A stretch of DNA of 64,000 nt from an uncultured Saccharospirillaceae bacterium (GCA_947499545.1 CANMOZ010000006.1:1-64000), one strand, 5' to 3'. Shown: positions 9,683 to 19,638, counted from the first letter of the stretch. The notes: a model not told the origin generated them from the sequence alone. Numbers and translations are program-made.

Positions 9683-10461
9683 ATGTTGCGATCCAATCAG
9701 TGAACCAAACGCTCAATCGACAAGAAAAACAACGGTTTGAACGCCAAATGATTGTTCAGGGGCTGGGTTTATCCGGTCAAAAGCGGTTAAAGTCATTGAA
9801 AGTTGCAGTGATTGGCATAGGGGGGCTTGGTTGCCCATCGGTAACCTATCTCGCCAGTTCAGGGGTTGGATTCATACGCCTTATTGATTATGACCATGTG
9901 GAGTTAAGCAACTTACATCGCCAGCCGCTCTATACAGCGGAGGATATTGGGCAGTTGAAGGTTCGCTGTGCTGCAAAACGTTTATCTGCGATTAATCCTG
10001 ACATGACCATAGATATGCAAAGCAAAATGTTAACCCAATCAAATGCTCAAGAACTGATTAATGATGTCGATGTTGTTCTGGATTGCAGCGATAATTTTGA
10101 GTGCCGTTATGTGGCTAATTCTTGCGCGCTCAAACAGAAAAAAGTGTTAATTTCTGCCGGCGTTATTGAAAAGAGGGGGCTGCTATTTGTCATGGATGCA
10201 AGAGAAGGGCACGAATCCCCATGCTACAACTGCCTCTTTCCCGAAGCATCTTATAAAGAGTCAACTCTCTGTAATTGCAATACATTGGGCATTTTACCAC
10301 CCATAGCCGGCTTGCTTGGGAATTACCAAGCCCTTCTTACCTTGCAGTACTTTGGAACCCAGCAGCAAAGTGGCAATAAGTGTATTACCTTCGACGGTGA
10401 CTCTTTACATTGGCAAGAGATTGGTTTACCTCAAACGGCCAATTGCTCATTGCATCATTGA
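9679..10461 (+). CDS. thiF: ThiS adenylyltransferase ThiF
   Basis: 260 aa E1-like enzyme that adenylates the C-terminus of ThiS. The nucleotide site is VAVIGIGGLGCP (residues 43-53), then DYDHVELSNLHRQ and DCSDNFECRY. The first zinc pair is C182-x2-C185. The acceptor cysteine is most likely C200 in CNCNTLGILPP. The second zinc pair is unusual: the chain ends LPQTANCSLHH, giving C256-x2-H259 where the family normally has C-x2-C. Last gene of the thi operon, start overlapping thiDE. It converges on tag with only 9 bp between stops and no evident terminator. Confidence 0.95.
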   Translation: MNVAIQSVNQTLNRQEKQRFERQMIVQGLGLSGQKRLKSLKVAVIGIGGLGCPSVTYLASSGVGFIRLIDYDHVELSNLHRQPLYTAEDIGQLKVRCAAKRLSAINPDMTIDMQSKMLTQSNAQELINDVDVVLDCSDNFECRYVANSCALKQKKVLISAGVIEKRGLLFVMDAREGHESPCYNCLFPEASYKESTLCNCNTLGILPPIAGLLGNYQALLTLQYFGTQQQSGNKCITFDGDSLHWQEIGLPQTANCSLHH

Positions 10462-10470
10462 TTAAAAGGA

Positions 10471-11031
10471 TCATTTTTGACCAAGGTAGCAGGTTTTCAT
10501 GTGGTCGTTTACGAGCCCAACGGCTTGCATATAGGCGTACATAATGGTTGGGCCTACAAAGTTGAACCCACGCTTCTTCAAATCTTTTGACAGCGCCTGG
10601 CTTTCAGGCGTTTCAGTTGGGTATTCCGCCAGTGCCGAAAAACGGTTTTTAACAGGAGGGGATGAAACAAAGTGAGTTAAGTAGCGATAGAAACTCCCAA
10701 ATTCTTCTTGAACCGCTAAAAAGCCCTTAGCATTTTTTACAGTGGACTCGACTTTAAGGCGATTGCGAATAATGTCAGGGTTTTTTAGTAGGCGGCTTAT
10801 ATCTCTTTTGGTAAAAACAGCCACCTTTTCTGGAATGAAATGACAAAATGCTTCCCTATACCCTTCACGTTTATTCAGCACGGTTTCCCAATTTAAACCT
10901 GCTTGGGCTCCTTCAAGGATGAGCATCTCAAACAAATGTCCGTCATCTTTACTGAGTCGCCCCCATTCCTTGTCGTGGTACTCAATGTAGAGCGGATTGC
11001 CTAGATTTACCCAACTGCAGCGTGATTTCAT
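10471..11031 (-). CDS. tag: DNA-3-methyladenine glycosylase I
   Basis: 186 aa base-excision repair enzyme that removes 3-methyladenine. The N-terminal CSWVN with YHDKEWG and the C-terminal NDHMKTC supply the zinc ligands of the family (Cys, His near the start; His, Cys near the end). LFEMLILEGAQAGLNW holds the catalytic glutamate and active-site tryptophan. GFNFVGPTIMYAYMQA is another hallmark. Full length for the family. It faces the thi operon and is not functionally tied to it. Confidence 0.96.
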   Translation of the reverse strand: MKSRCSWVNLGNPLYIEYHDKEWGRLSKDDGHLFEMLILEGAQAGLNWETVLNKREGYREAFCHFIPEKVAVFTKRDISRLLKNPDIIRNRLKVESTVKNAKGFLAVQEEFGSFYRYLTHFVSSPPVKNRFSALAEYPTETPESQALSKDLKKRGFNFVGPTIMYAYMQAVGLVNDHMKTCYLGQK

Positions 11032-11123
11032 ATGGAGCCTTTAGGGAATACTCTCAGCCAGCAAGAAGCTTAGAAGTCTGAGAATACCCTGTAACATCTA
11101 AAAAAGTCATGCTGTATAAGGCA

Positions 11124-12296
11124 TCAGAAAACGTCTTTTGGTTTAGGCAGTAGAGTCGTTTGCTCGGTAATGTCCTCAGCCGCAAGTTGATGAGTAAACT
11201 CAGTAAGACGTGCTTGTTCATTGACATCGCCTGCAATTGCCGGTGGGCTGGCCATATAATGTACCAGCAATTTAGCAAGCGAATTTAAGGAAGATACATG
11301 CGTGCGTTCGTACCCATGAGTTGCATCTGTTCCGAACGTTAGTAGAGCGTGTCGAATATCATGACCAGCTTGAACTGCTGAAACGGCGTCACTGTAGTAA
11401 AAGCGAAAGACATCTCGTTGGTGGGGAATCTTGTTATCCCGACATAGACGAATGAGGTGTCGAGTTAAATGGTAATCAAAAGGCCCGCTGGAGTCTTTCA
11501 TGGCGACGGTCACGCCGTGTTCCTGCGCAGCTTGTCCTTCAGCAACAGGGCCTATGTCAATACCCACAAACTCGGTAACCAAATCATCCAATGCATGACC
11601 AGCCCCAGATCCCACCTCCTCAGATAGGGTGAAGATTGGATGGCAGGATATAGGTAGAACAACATTGGCTTCCTTCATCATTTTGATGGAGGTTAGTAGT
11701 ACGGCCGTTCCAGCTTTATTGTCTAAATGACGAGAGACAATGTATCCGTTTTCAAGCCATTCAGGGTTAGGGTCAAACGCAACAATGTCGCCCACTTCTA
11801 TGCCAAACTTGCGTGCCTCATCAGCAGAGGAGATATTTTCATCCACTCTCACTTCGATTTGATCCCAGTTAACGGGCTGGGTATCGACCGCTTCATTGAA
11901 GGCATGGCCCGCAGCAAAGAGTGGCAAGACACTGCCTCTGACCGTTGAGTGATCGCCGTAAATGCTGACTCGAGCACCTTCGGCAAATCGAGAGGACCAG
12001 TGTCCGATAGGCGTGATGGCTATTCTGCCATTGTCCTTAATCTCGCGTACCATTGCGCCAATCGTGTCTAAATGCGTAACAATTGCTCTATCTGGCATAT
12101 TGGGCTGAGCACCCCTTAGGTGTGCTCGAATGGTGCCGCGTCGCGTTAGCTCATACTCAACACCCAAGGCTTCAAGCTGCTCACACACGTAGTACACCGC
12201 TCTATCGGTAAATCCAGTAGGGCAGGGTATTGCAAGCAGGTCGAGCAATACTTTTTTCATGTACCCTAGGTCGGGTTTTAAAGCGCTTAGATCCAT
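11124..12296 (-). CDS. M42-family metallopeptidase of the NAGGN osmoprotectant cluster
   Basis: 390 aa aminopeptidase-like enzyme. Metal-site motifs THLDTIGAMV, SRHLDNKAG, LSEEVGSGAG and the late THGYERTH are in order. It is the third gene behind the N-acetylglutaminylglutamine synthetase (gap 56 bp). This M42-like gene is a standard member of NAGGN loci, presumably for turnover of the osmolyte or a related peptide, though its substrate has not, to my knowledge, been shown. Confidence 0.88.
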   Translation of the reverse strand: MDLSALKPDLGYMKKVLLDLLAIPCPTGFTDRAVYYVCEQLEALGVEYELTRRGTIRAHLRGAQPNMPDRAIVTHLDTIGAMVREIKDNGRIAITPIGHWSSRFAEGARVSIYGDHSTVRGSVLPLFAAGHAFNEAVDTQPVNWDQIEVRVDENISSADEARKFGIEVGDIVAFDPNPEWLENGYIVSRHLDNKAGTAVLLTSIKMMKEANVVLPISCHPIFTLSEEVGSGAGHALDDLVTEFVGIDIGPVAEGQAAQEHGVTVAMKDSSGPFDYHLTRHLIRLCRDNKIPHQRDVFRFYYSDAVSAVQAGHDIRHALLTFGTDATHGYERTHVSSLNSLAKLLVHYMASPPAIAGDVNEQARLTEFTHQLAAEDITEQTTLLPKPKDVF

Positions 12297-12352
12297 AGTC
12301 GGTTCACCGATGATCGATTTGACAACGAGGAGTTCTCAACACAAGTATAGTG

Positions 12353-14128
12353 TCAGCCCTTACGTCCATCTGGTTGATTCCAGTTTAGATGCTTGGTTTG
12401 AGGGAAGAGTAAATCCACAAACTTACTGGCCGTTGGCCTAGGCTCGTGGTTTGCCAAGCCAGGGCGTTCATTGGCTTCAATAATTACGTAATCCGGTTTA
12501 TCAGGTGAGGTGACAATCATATCAACGCCTGTCACTGGGATTTCCAAAGCATGTGCTGCTTTGATGGCTGCTTCAGCGAGGGCTGGGTGGAGCTTATCTG
12601 TGACATCAACCAAGATGCCTCCGGTATGGAGATTTGCTGTTTTACGTACTCTAACTGTAATATTTTTCGGAAGAATCGTGTCGTAGCTGTACCCCTGGTC
12701 TTGTAAGCAAGTAAGAGTCGCTTCGTCCAAGGGAATACGGCTTTCTCCACCCGTGGCTGCCATCCGGCGACGGCTTTGTTTTAATATCAAACTATGAATA
12801 TCCGATTGGCCATCCCCTTGAATTTCAGCAGGAATTCTCAAGGCTGCGGCGACCACTTCATACCCGATGACGACCACTCTGAGATCATCACCAGAGTGAT
12901 AGGACTCAAGAAGGACTTCTGAACCCTGTGCCTTAGCGTACTCAACACAGCTGGGTATTAGACGAGCTTCACGAATATCGATACTGATACCTTTACCCTG
13001 TTCACCATCATTCGGCTTAACCACAATTGATTGATGCTCAACTAAGAACTTCTCTGCATTTTCAATATCGATGAAGGCTTGGCAGGTTGGAACGTTTAGT
13101 CCCGCTGCTTGAAAGAGTTGAGAAGTGACCCACTTGTTGGCACACATGGTCATACTGACGGAAGACGTAAGGTCAGTCAGCGACTCCCTACAGCGTATGC
13201 TTCGACCACCAAAGCTGAGCGAAAATAGCCCCTGTGATGGATTGATCACTTTAACCTCTATACCACGCCTTTGAGCCTCATCGACAATAATCTGGGCATA
13301 TGGGTTGAGTCTGGGGTGATGCTCAGGCGCCATGAATAAAGGCTCATTGATGGCATTTTTACGCTTAATCGCAAAGGTATTGATATTACGGAAGTGTAAT
13401 TTATGGTACAGAGCTTTGGCATGTTCATTATCATGCATCACTGATAAATCAAGGTATTGGCAACTGCGTGCCATGAAATATTCCACTAAATAACGTACTA
13501 ACGCTTCACCCACACCCGGCAATTTACAATCGGGAGAAACGGCTAAACACCATAGGCTGCACCCCATGTCTGGATCATCAAAAAGTTTGCGATGATTAAT
13601 GCCCATGACAACCCCGAGCACTTCTCCTGACTGCTCGTCGGTTGCCACCCAGTAAATGAGCTTCTTCGAGTTCCTCTGCTCTGCGAGTAAATTAGGGTCA
13701 ACAGCGACCATTCTCCGCTTCTTATAGATTGCGTTAATCGCTGAAGCATCTTCAGCTCCCATTGCTCTTCGAACCAGTACTTGCGGGATAGGCTTAGACT
13801 TGGCTTTGTATTCATTGAACCAAAGTCTTAGGGTGTCAGAAGGATCTAGGAATAGGCTTTGAGGCGCGTAACTTAGCACGACTTGAGGGTTTGATACGTA
13901 TAGAGCAATGTCCCTAGAGCCTTGTTTTTCAGCCAGCAACGCGTCAGCAATGGCCTGATCTGAAGCAAAGGTATGGCCTAGAATCAATCGTCCCCAACCG
14001 CAGTTAATAATGACATCCTTGGGCGCATTTTTGACTTCAGCCCTTCTGTGCCCAGCTTGAAGGTGTTCATAGGAAGGAGACTTATTTCTAAAGTACCTAG
14101 ACTGAGCTTTACTTTGCTCACCTGCCAT
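12353..14128 (-). CDS. ngg: N-acetylglutaminylglutamine synthetase (GNAT + ATP-grasp)
   Basis: 591 aa two-domain enzyme. An N-terminal GNAT acetyltransferase (about 110-270, with VSPDCKLPGVGEALVRYLVEYF and YLDLSVMHDNEHAKALYHKLHF) is joined to an ATP-grasp ligase (about 290-580, with VVKPNDGEQGKGISIDI, DLRVVVIG and VIIEANERPGL). Together they acetylate glutamine and link a second glutamine to form N-acetylglutaminylglutamine, which the upstream amidotransferase amidates. Its ATG shares a base with the TAA of the amidotransferase gene (TAATG), so translation is probably coupled. A role in osmotic tolerance follows from the described NAGGN pathway. Confidence 0.92.
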   Translation of the reverse strand: MAGEQSKAQSRYFRNKSPSYEHLQAGHRRAEVKNAPKDVIINCGWGRLILGHTFASDQAIADALLAEKQGSRDIALYVSNPQVVLSYAPQSLFLDPSDTLRLWFNEYKAKSKPIPQVLVRRAMGAEDASAINAIYKKRRMVAVDPNLLAEQRNSKKLIYWVATDEQSGEVLGVVMGINHRKLFDDPDMGCSLWCLAVSPDCKLPGVGEALVRYLVEYFMARSCQYLDLSVMHDNEHAKALYHKLHFRNINTFAIKRKNAINEPLFMAPEHHPRLNPYAQIIVDEAQRRGIEVKVINPSQGLFSLSFGGRSIRCRESLTDLTSSVSMTMCANKWVTSQLFQAAGLNVPTCQAFIDIENAEKFLVEHQSIVVKPNDGEQGKGISIDIREARLIPSCVEYAKAQGSEVLLESYHSGDDLRVVVIGYEVVAAALRIPAEIQGDGQSDIHSLILKQSRRRMAATGGESRIPLDEATLTCLQDQGYSYDTILPKNITVRVRKTANLHTGGILVDVTDKLHPALAEAAIKAAHALEIPVTGVDMIVTSPDKPDYVIIEANERPGLANHEPRPTASKFVDLLFPQTKHLNWNQPDGRKG

Positions 14129-15888
14129 TACATCCCCCAGGACTGCAACCAGAGTTCAAGGACCGCCACTTGCCACAGCTTAGACCCTCTTAAAGGTGTT
14201 AGATACTCTTCTGGTTGGTTTATCCAGTTATTTAGGATTTCAGGCTGAATGAGTTGACGCTCACGCGCATTTTGTGAATGGAGGGCATCTTGAACCCAAG
14301 TTAGAACGCTTCCTGATAAGTACTTTAAGGCAGGCACAGGGAAGTACCCCTTGGGACGGTCGATCACTTCAGAAGGAATGACCTTTCTAGCAACATTTTT
14401 AAGTATGCCTTTACCACCATCTGCCAATTTCATTGAGGAGGGTATTCGAAAAGCGAATTCAACTAATTGGTGATCAAGGAAGGGAACCCTTGCCTCAAGG
14501 CCATGCGCCATGGTCATGTTGTCGACCCTTTTGACTGGGTCATCCACCAGCATGATGCTGGTATCTATATGCAGAGCTTTCTGTACTGGATCAACGGCGC
14601 CTAGAGCAGCAAAGTGATCTCGGATAAAATCGCCACCAACGTCACCCTCAAACCATTTAGGCCTAAGAGTTCGCTTAAACTCGTCGATTGATCGATCCCT
14701 GAAGTTGGCTTCGTAAACGGCTGCTGGATCAGACGCACTCGCTAGGGGTGGATACCAGTGATACCCACCAAAGACTTCGTCAGCACCCTGACCACTTTGA
14801 ACAACCTTGGCGTGCTTTGAAACTGCTTCTGACAATAAATAAAATCCGACGCAATCGTGTGAAACCATGGGCTCAGACATCGCTCTGATGACTTCAGGTA
14901 AACGCCCCAGCATTTCGGTGTTTGTGACTCGCCATCGGTGATGAGAGGTTGAAAAGTGGTTAGCAATAAGGTCGGAATATTGAAATTCGTTACCCGCTTC
15001 ATTTTGATGGTCTTCAAAGCCAATAGAAAATGTCTCAATAGGGCGATCACTGATTTCCGAGAGCAAACCTACAAGAAGGCTTGAATCAACACCTCCTGAA
15101 AGGAGTGCACCAACGGGAACCGCTGCAAGGAAGCGTCTTTTGACGGCTTGTCTTAACTCAAGCAATAACTGCTCTTCAATCTCTTCTTGAGAACCGGTCA
15201 ACTCATCACCAATACCCAAATGCCACCAACGTTTCTCTTTAAGCGGCTGACCAACTTTAATGGTTAATGCATGACCAGGTTTAACTTTTCTTATACCCTT
15301 AAAAAGCGTCAAGGGAGCAGGAACGATTGCATGAAATGAAAAATAGTGGCCAAGCGCCTCTACATCGAGTTCTTTGCTGACAGCGGGTAATTTCAACAGT
15401 GGAGGTAGCGTTGAACAAAAGGTAAAGGTCTCATCTGTGTTCGCGTAATAGAGGGGTTTAATTCCGAAGCGGTCACGCACTAGAACTAACTCTTCCTTGT
15501 GCCTATCCCAAATGGCGATGGCAAACATACCATTAAAACGCTGGAATGCTTTTTCACCCCAGCAGTCATACGCTTTTAAAATAACTTCTGTATCGCCTGT
15601 CGAGCTGAATTGATACCCTTCCTGTTTAAGTTCTTCTCGTAGCTCGGGATAATTATAAATGGCTCCATTAAAGACCAAAGATAAGCCAAGAGTACTGTCA
15701 ACCATAGGCTGATGTGACTCAGCGGATAAATCCATAATACTTAGCCGAGTATGGCCAAAGGTAATGGGGGGCTCGTGATACCAGCCTGAAGAGTCAGGCC
15801 CTCGAGGTTGAATGCTTTGATGCATCGTCTCTAGGAGTGACAAGTTAACAGTTTTTTTTGAACGGATTTCTCCAAGAATTCCACACAT
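14128..15888 (-). CDS. asnO: N-acetylglutaminylglutamine amidotransferase (asparagine-synthetase-like)
   Basis: 586 aa. The mature N-terminus begins with the nucleophile Cys2 (MCGILGEI), the class II glutaminase signature, with RGPDSSG and HTRLSIMDL following. The synthetase domain has the PP-loop SGGVDSSLL and SQGADEVFGGY, as in AsnB. Context shows it is the NAGGN amidotransferase: it is fused head-to-tail with the GNAT/ATP-grasp synthetase and the M42 peptidase. First gene of the operon. The 186-bp gap to the divergent gene at 16075 must carry its promoter. Confidence 0.92.
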   Translation of the reverse strand: MCGILGEIRSKKTVNLSLLETMHQSIQPRGPDSSGWYHEPPITFGHTRLSIMDLSAESHQPMVDSTLGLSLVFNGAIYNYPELREELKQEGYQFSSTGDTEVILKAYDCWGEKAFQRFNGMFAIAIWDRHKEELVLVRDRFGIKPLYYANTDETFTFCSTLPPLLKLPAVSKELDVEALGHYFSFHAIVPAPLTLFKGIRKVKPGHALTIKVGQPLKEKRWWHLGIGDELTGSQEEIEEQLLLELRQAVKRRFLAAVPVGALLSGGVDSSLLVGLLSEISDRPIETFSIGFEDHQNEAGNEFQYSDLIANHFSTSHHRWRVTNTEMLGRLPEVIRAMSEPMVSHDCVGFYLLSEAVSKHAKVVQSGQGADEVFGGYHWYPPLASASDPAAVYEANFRDRSIDEFKRTLRPKWFEGDVGGDFIRDHFAALGAVDPVQKALHIDTSIMLVDDPVKRVDNMTMAHGLEARVPFLDHQLVEFAFRIPSSMKLADGGKGILKNVARKVIPSEVIDRPKGYFPVPALKYLSGSVLTWVQDALHSQNARERQLIQPEILNNWINQPEEYLTPLRGSKLWQVAVLELWLQSWGM

Positions 15889-16074
15889 GGTTTATGTTGC
15901 TAAAACACTCTTATGTCATACTGATAGCTGAACATTGTTGAAGCATTTAGACTGCTATTGCAATAATATAGAGCAAGATTTGCGTATTATTACCAATTTT
16001 TGGCACTGGCTAATCAGTTAGTTGCAATGGCAAGATAAGTTGGCAAAATAGACTATTTCCCCAGAGTTGAATGA

Positions 16075-18816
16075 ATGGGCACTCGAGCGCTTGAGCACTT
16101 TTTTGACCCCAAAAGCATTGCTGTAATAGGTGCTTCCGACCGCTTAGGAAGCATGGGCGGTGCAGTTGTCAAAAACTTGCTGCAATCGGGCTTTGGCGGA
16201 CCAGTGTACCCAGTCAATCTAAAGCGCTACAAAACGGTAAAGGGGCTTAAATGCTACACGAAATTAAGCAGGCTCCCTGCCCCCGTTGATTTGGTTGTTA
16301 TTTGCACGCCCGAATCCGCCGTGGATACAACATTAAAACAATGCGAACGGTTAGGCGTGAAAGCCGCCATGATATTAACCGGTGGTTTCTCTCGAAATAC
16401 CAGTCATTTTTCTTATGAAAGCCGACAAAAATCGAAAGGCATCAGAGGTGTTCGTGTGCTGGGCCCTGATTGCTATGGGATTATGGTGCCCCATAGAAAC
16501 CTTAATATTAGTTACAGCCACATAGAACCCGTTAAGGGAAATATTGCATACATTGGGCAATCAGGTTCCCTTGCATCCTCCATGTTAGACTGGGCAACTG
16601 AGAGGGGGATCGGCTTTAGGTATTTTCTTACGCTGGGTGAAGGCATTGACATAAAGCTGGCGGATTTGATCGATTACCTTGCTCAGGATCACTCGCTTGG
16701 CGCCATCCTCTTACAACTCGAACATATTCCGGACGCTGCGAAGTTGGCTAGAGCCATTCGCGTATGCTCTAGGCGTCAACTTGTTGTTTATGTAAAAACC
16801 AAACATGGCGTTGAACTCGGATTGCCTCCAGAGACACCACCGGCAGGCTTGCAATACAGAGATGATGTCCATGGATGCGCATTACGTCGAGCAGGTTCTT
16901 TAAGAGTTGATCGAATTGAATCGTTGTTTGAGGCGGCCGAAGTCCTAGGCCATGGATTAAAAATTCATGATTTACCCCTAGTGATTCTATCTAATGGAAT
17001 AGGGCCTGCTCGCGTCGCATTAGACCACCTTCTGCATCGTAAAGGACGAAACTATTGGATGAGTGCAGAGGACCGAGTTGCTATAAAAAAATTGATCAAG
17101 CGTGAACCTGGACAGTTCAATCACGTCATTGATTTAGGCTTCGATGCCATCCCGGATGATTACGCCAAGGTCATTCGTCATATTCAAAAACACATGACTG
17201 GTCACCCTATATTAATTCTGCATTCTCCCTCAGGAGCCGTTGAAGCCGTTGAAGTTGCCCGATCAATACTAAAAGCACATCAAAAACGCTCTGCGTTACT
17301 CGCTTGCTGGTTGGGTGGAAACTCAGTAAACCCTGCTCGAGCCCTCTTTGAGCAGAGAAACATTCCTTGTCTTACAACTCCTGAACGAGCAATAGATGTA
17401 TACCTCATGCTCGTCAATCATCGTCACTCAAGGCAGGTTTTGAGCGAAACACCTGAACCAAGCAAAGTTGCAGAAGAAAAGCACCAAGAAGTTGAAGAGA
17501 TGATGCAACAAGCATTGGCTTCGGGGAGAGATTATTTAACGGCAAAAGAGGCATTCGAATGTCTGAGGCGAATTAGATTGCCACTTTTGAATACGGCATT
17601 TGCAGATGATCTTGACTCGTTAGAACGATTGAAATTAGATAAATTAGACAAACAGCCCGTCGCTCTAAAAATCATACATGCTCAGTATTGCCAGCCATTT
17701 GCTTATGGTGAAAACCCAAGAGATAGATGGAGGGGGGTTGCCTTACCCATTAGAAGCAGAGTGGCATTAGTGGAAGCGGCGAAACGGTTAATTGATGAAC
17801 TTCAAAAGAGGCATCCCAAAAGCAACCTTCATGGTTTCAGTGTGCAACCTATTCGTAAATTCCAGGATGGATTGCAGCTTAGCATGGGGATAACACAAGA
17901 TCCAGAATATGGTCCTTTGATTTTTTTCGGCGGGGGAGGGAGTGCTGCAAATATAATTGCTGATAGGCGCATGGATTTACCCCCTCTTAATACAACACTG
18001 GCAAAGGCTTTAGTGAAAAGCACTCATGTATATAAAGTTTTGAAAGAACGTTGTAGCGATCATAAATTAGCGAGAAACAACATTGTGGAGCTACTGCTTA
18101 AACTAAGTCGCCTAGCAGAAAGCTCCTCTCGAATCAACAGCTGCGAATTGAATGTTTTTCTTGATAATGATCTCCAGAAGCTCCAAATCATGGGTTTTGC
18201 AATTGGGCTACATCAAAATGGGGTTGGGCTTTGCTTTCCTCCTCCCCCCTTGAACCTTTCCATTTCCGCCAAAACGACTGCCGGGTTAAAGCTCACAATT
18301 AGGCCTATTACAGCGGAAGATGAGCCAAAATTAATGAATTTTCATAACCAACTGAGTGATGAAACCCTAAAAAATCGATTTTTCGTACTTAGAAGAAACT
18401 TATCCCACGATGATTTTGCTCGATTAACTCAGATTGATTATGTACGTGAAATGGCATTTATAGCACTTAATAAAGACGGGTATATTGTTGGTGTTGTTCG
18501 CTGTTTCATCGACCCCGATTTTATTCAGGCTGAATACTCAATCGTTGTGCGAGATGACTTTCAGAAAATGGGGGTCGGTAGCATTTTGCTCAACAAGCTT
18601 GTCAGCTATTTAAAAAACAAGGGAGTGGTCGCCCTGATAGGGGAAACCCTGACCACCAACCAAGCAATGATTGCATTAGCGAAAAAACAGGGTTTTGTCT
18701 GCGAATTCTCTCGCAAAAGTAATCTATTGCTTACTCGCATAATGTTGAACAATACGCGTGAAGAATGGCACTCTATGCGCCTCAAAAAATGGTATTCAAA
18801 TGATGAAGCTAAGTAG
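16075..18816 (+). CDS. Pat-like acyl-CoA synthetase (ADP-forming type) fused to GNAT acetyltransferase
   Basis: 913 aa. Domain order: CoA-binding Rossmann domain (about 5-135, AVIGASDRLGSMGGAV), succinyl-CoA-ligase-like domains (about 145-460, GQSGSLASSMLDWA), ATP-grasp (about 490-700) and a C-terminal GNAT (about 745-905, QKMGVGSILLNKLV). This is the layout of Pat/PatZ protein lysine acetyltransferases. The stretch where active ADP-forming synthetases have the phospho-histidine (HTGALAG-like) reads LGLPPETPPAGLQYRDDVHG, so the synthetase half is probably a sensor, as in Pat. It is divergent from the NAGGN operon. Known targets in the family include acetyl-CoA synthetase; here they are unknown. 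Confidence 0.85.
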   Translation: MGTRALEHFFDPKSIAVIGASDRLGSMGGAVVKNLLQSGFGGPVYPVNLKRYKTVKGLKCYTKLSRLPAPVDLVVICTPESAVDTTLKQCERLGVKAAMILTGGFSRNTSHFSYESRQKSKGIRGVRVLGPDCYGIMVPHRNLNISYSHIEPVKGNIAYIGQSGSLASSMLDWATERGIGFRYFLTLGEGIDIKLADLIDYLAQDHSLGAILLQLEHIPDAAKLARAIRVCSRRQLVVYVKTKHGVELGLPPETPPAGLQYRDDVHGCALRRAGSLRVDRIESLFEAAEVLGHGLKIHDLPLVILSNGIGPARVALDHLLHRKGRNYWMSAEDRVAIKKLIKREPGQFNHVIDLGFDAIPDDYAKVIRHIQKHMTGHPILILHSPSGAVEAVEVARSILKAHQKRSALLACWLGGNSVNPARALFEQRNIPCLTTPERAIDVYLMLVNHRHSRQVLSETPEPSKVAEEKHQEVEEMMQQALASGRDYLTAKEAFECLRRIRLPLLNTAFADDLDSLERLKLDKLDKQPVALKIIHAQYCQPFAYGENPRDRWRGVALPIRSRVALVEAAKRLIDELQKRHPKSNLHGFSVQPIRKFQDGLQLSMGITQDPEYGPLIFFGGGGSAANIIADRRMDLPPLNTTLAKALVKSTHVYKVLKERCSDHKLARNNIVELLLKLSRLAESSSRINSCELNVFLDNDLQKLQIMGFAIGLHQNGVGLCFPPPPLNLSISAKTTAGLKLTIRPITAEDEPKLMNFHNQLSDETLKNRFFVLRRNLSHDDFARLTQIDYVREMAFIALNKDGYIVGVVRCFIDPDFIQAEYSIVVRDDFQKMGVGSILLNKLVSYLKNKGVVALIGETLTTNQAMIALAKKQGFVCEFSRKSNLLLTRIMLNNTREEWHSMRLKKWYSNDEAK

Positions 18817-18887
18817 TCATTCTTAATGTCTTGCTTTAATCTTTTGGTGTATTTAATAAAAACTCAACAATTTGTTGGAGATATTTT

Positions 18888-19535
18888 GTGATAAAGGTAT
18901 TGGTGGTCGATGATCACGATTTAGTTCGATCAGGTATCGTCCGCTTACTCTCTGACTGTGAACAACTTGAAGTGGTGGCTGAAGCATCGAGTGGCGAAGA
19001 AGCAATAAAGCTAGCACGCCAACATCACCCTCATGTTGCTCTCATGGATGTTCGTATGCCGGGGATTGATGGTTTGGAGGCTACACGTCGTTTAAAACGA
19101 TTCGATCCCTGTATTCAGGTTATTGCTTTAAGCGCTTATGACAGTGATTTGTATGTTTCTCGACTTATGCAAGCCGGCGCATCGGGTTTTTTAACAAAAG
19201 GGGCTGATGTTGAAGAAATGATCAGAGCTATTTTGAAGGTGAAAACAGGGCAACGCTACTTGAGTCCTGATGTTGCTCAACGATTGGCGCTGAGATCATT
19301 TTCTCCGGAAACCAATGCATCGCCCTTTACTAGTCTCTCAGATAGAGAAATGCAAATAGCGCGCCTCATTGTAAACTGTGTGAAAGTGCAAGAGATCTCA
19401 GATCAACTACACTTGAGCCCCAAAACCATCAATACCTATCGGTATAGAATTTTTGATAAACTCGGTATCTCAGGCGATGTTGAACTGACACATCTTGCTT
19501 TGCATTATGGCTTAATTGATGCGGAACCTGCTTAA
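18888..19535 (+). CDS. gacA: LuxR-type response regulator, GacA/UvrY family
   Basis: 215 aa. REC domain (1-120) with the acidic pair VVDDHDL, the phospho-aspartate in VALMDVRMPG, and the conserved K in FLTKGAD. C-terminal LuxR HTH (about 145-205: LSDREMQIARLI, LSPKTINTYRYRIFDKLG). GTG start at 18888 with TTGGAG 8 bases upstream, matching the UvrY start MINVLLVDD. In enterics and pseudomonads this regulator, activated by BarA/GacS, drives CsrA-sponging small RNAs. Placement immediately upstream of uvrC is the classic uvrY-uvrC order. No BarA/GacS gene is in the window. Confidence 0.93.
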   Translation: MIKVLVVDDHDLVRSGIVRLLSDCEQLEVVAEASSGEEAIKLARQHHPHVALMDVRMPGIDGLEATRRLKRFDPCIQVIALSAYDSDLYVSRLMQAGASGFLTKGADVEEMIRAILKVKTGQRYLSPDVAQRLALRSFSPETNASPFTSLSDREMQIARLIVNCVKVQEISDQLHLSPKTINTYRYRIFDKLGISGDVELTHLALHYGLIDAEPA

Positions 19536-19638
19536 TAATAACGCCCCCTGTATTTAGATCGCCTTTTGCCGCTTCCAATAACTTCCCTTCTTCCTTACAC
19601 TGGGTCGATTGCGTGTTATAGCTAGCGGCCCATTCTCC

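Noticed and set aside
15889-16074. TGGCAC followed by TTGCAA upstream of the Pat-like gene, resembling a sigma-54 promoter
   Set aside because: The distance between the two blocks is far longer than the fixed spacing of -24/-12 elements.
16075-18816. Active ADP-forming acetyl-CoA synthetase
   Set aside because: The stretch for the phospho-histidine loop is altered and a GNAT domain is fused, which fits Pat-type acetyltransferases better.
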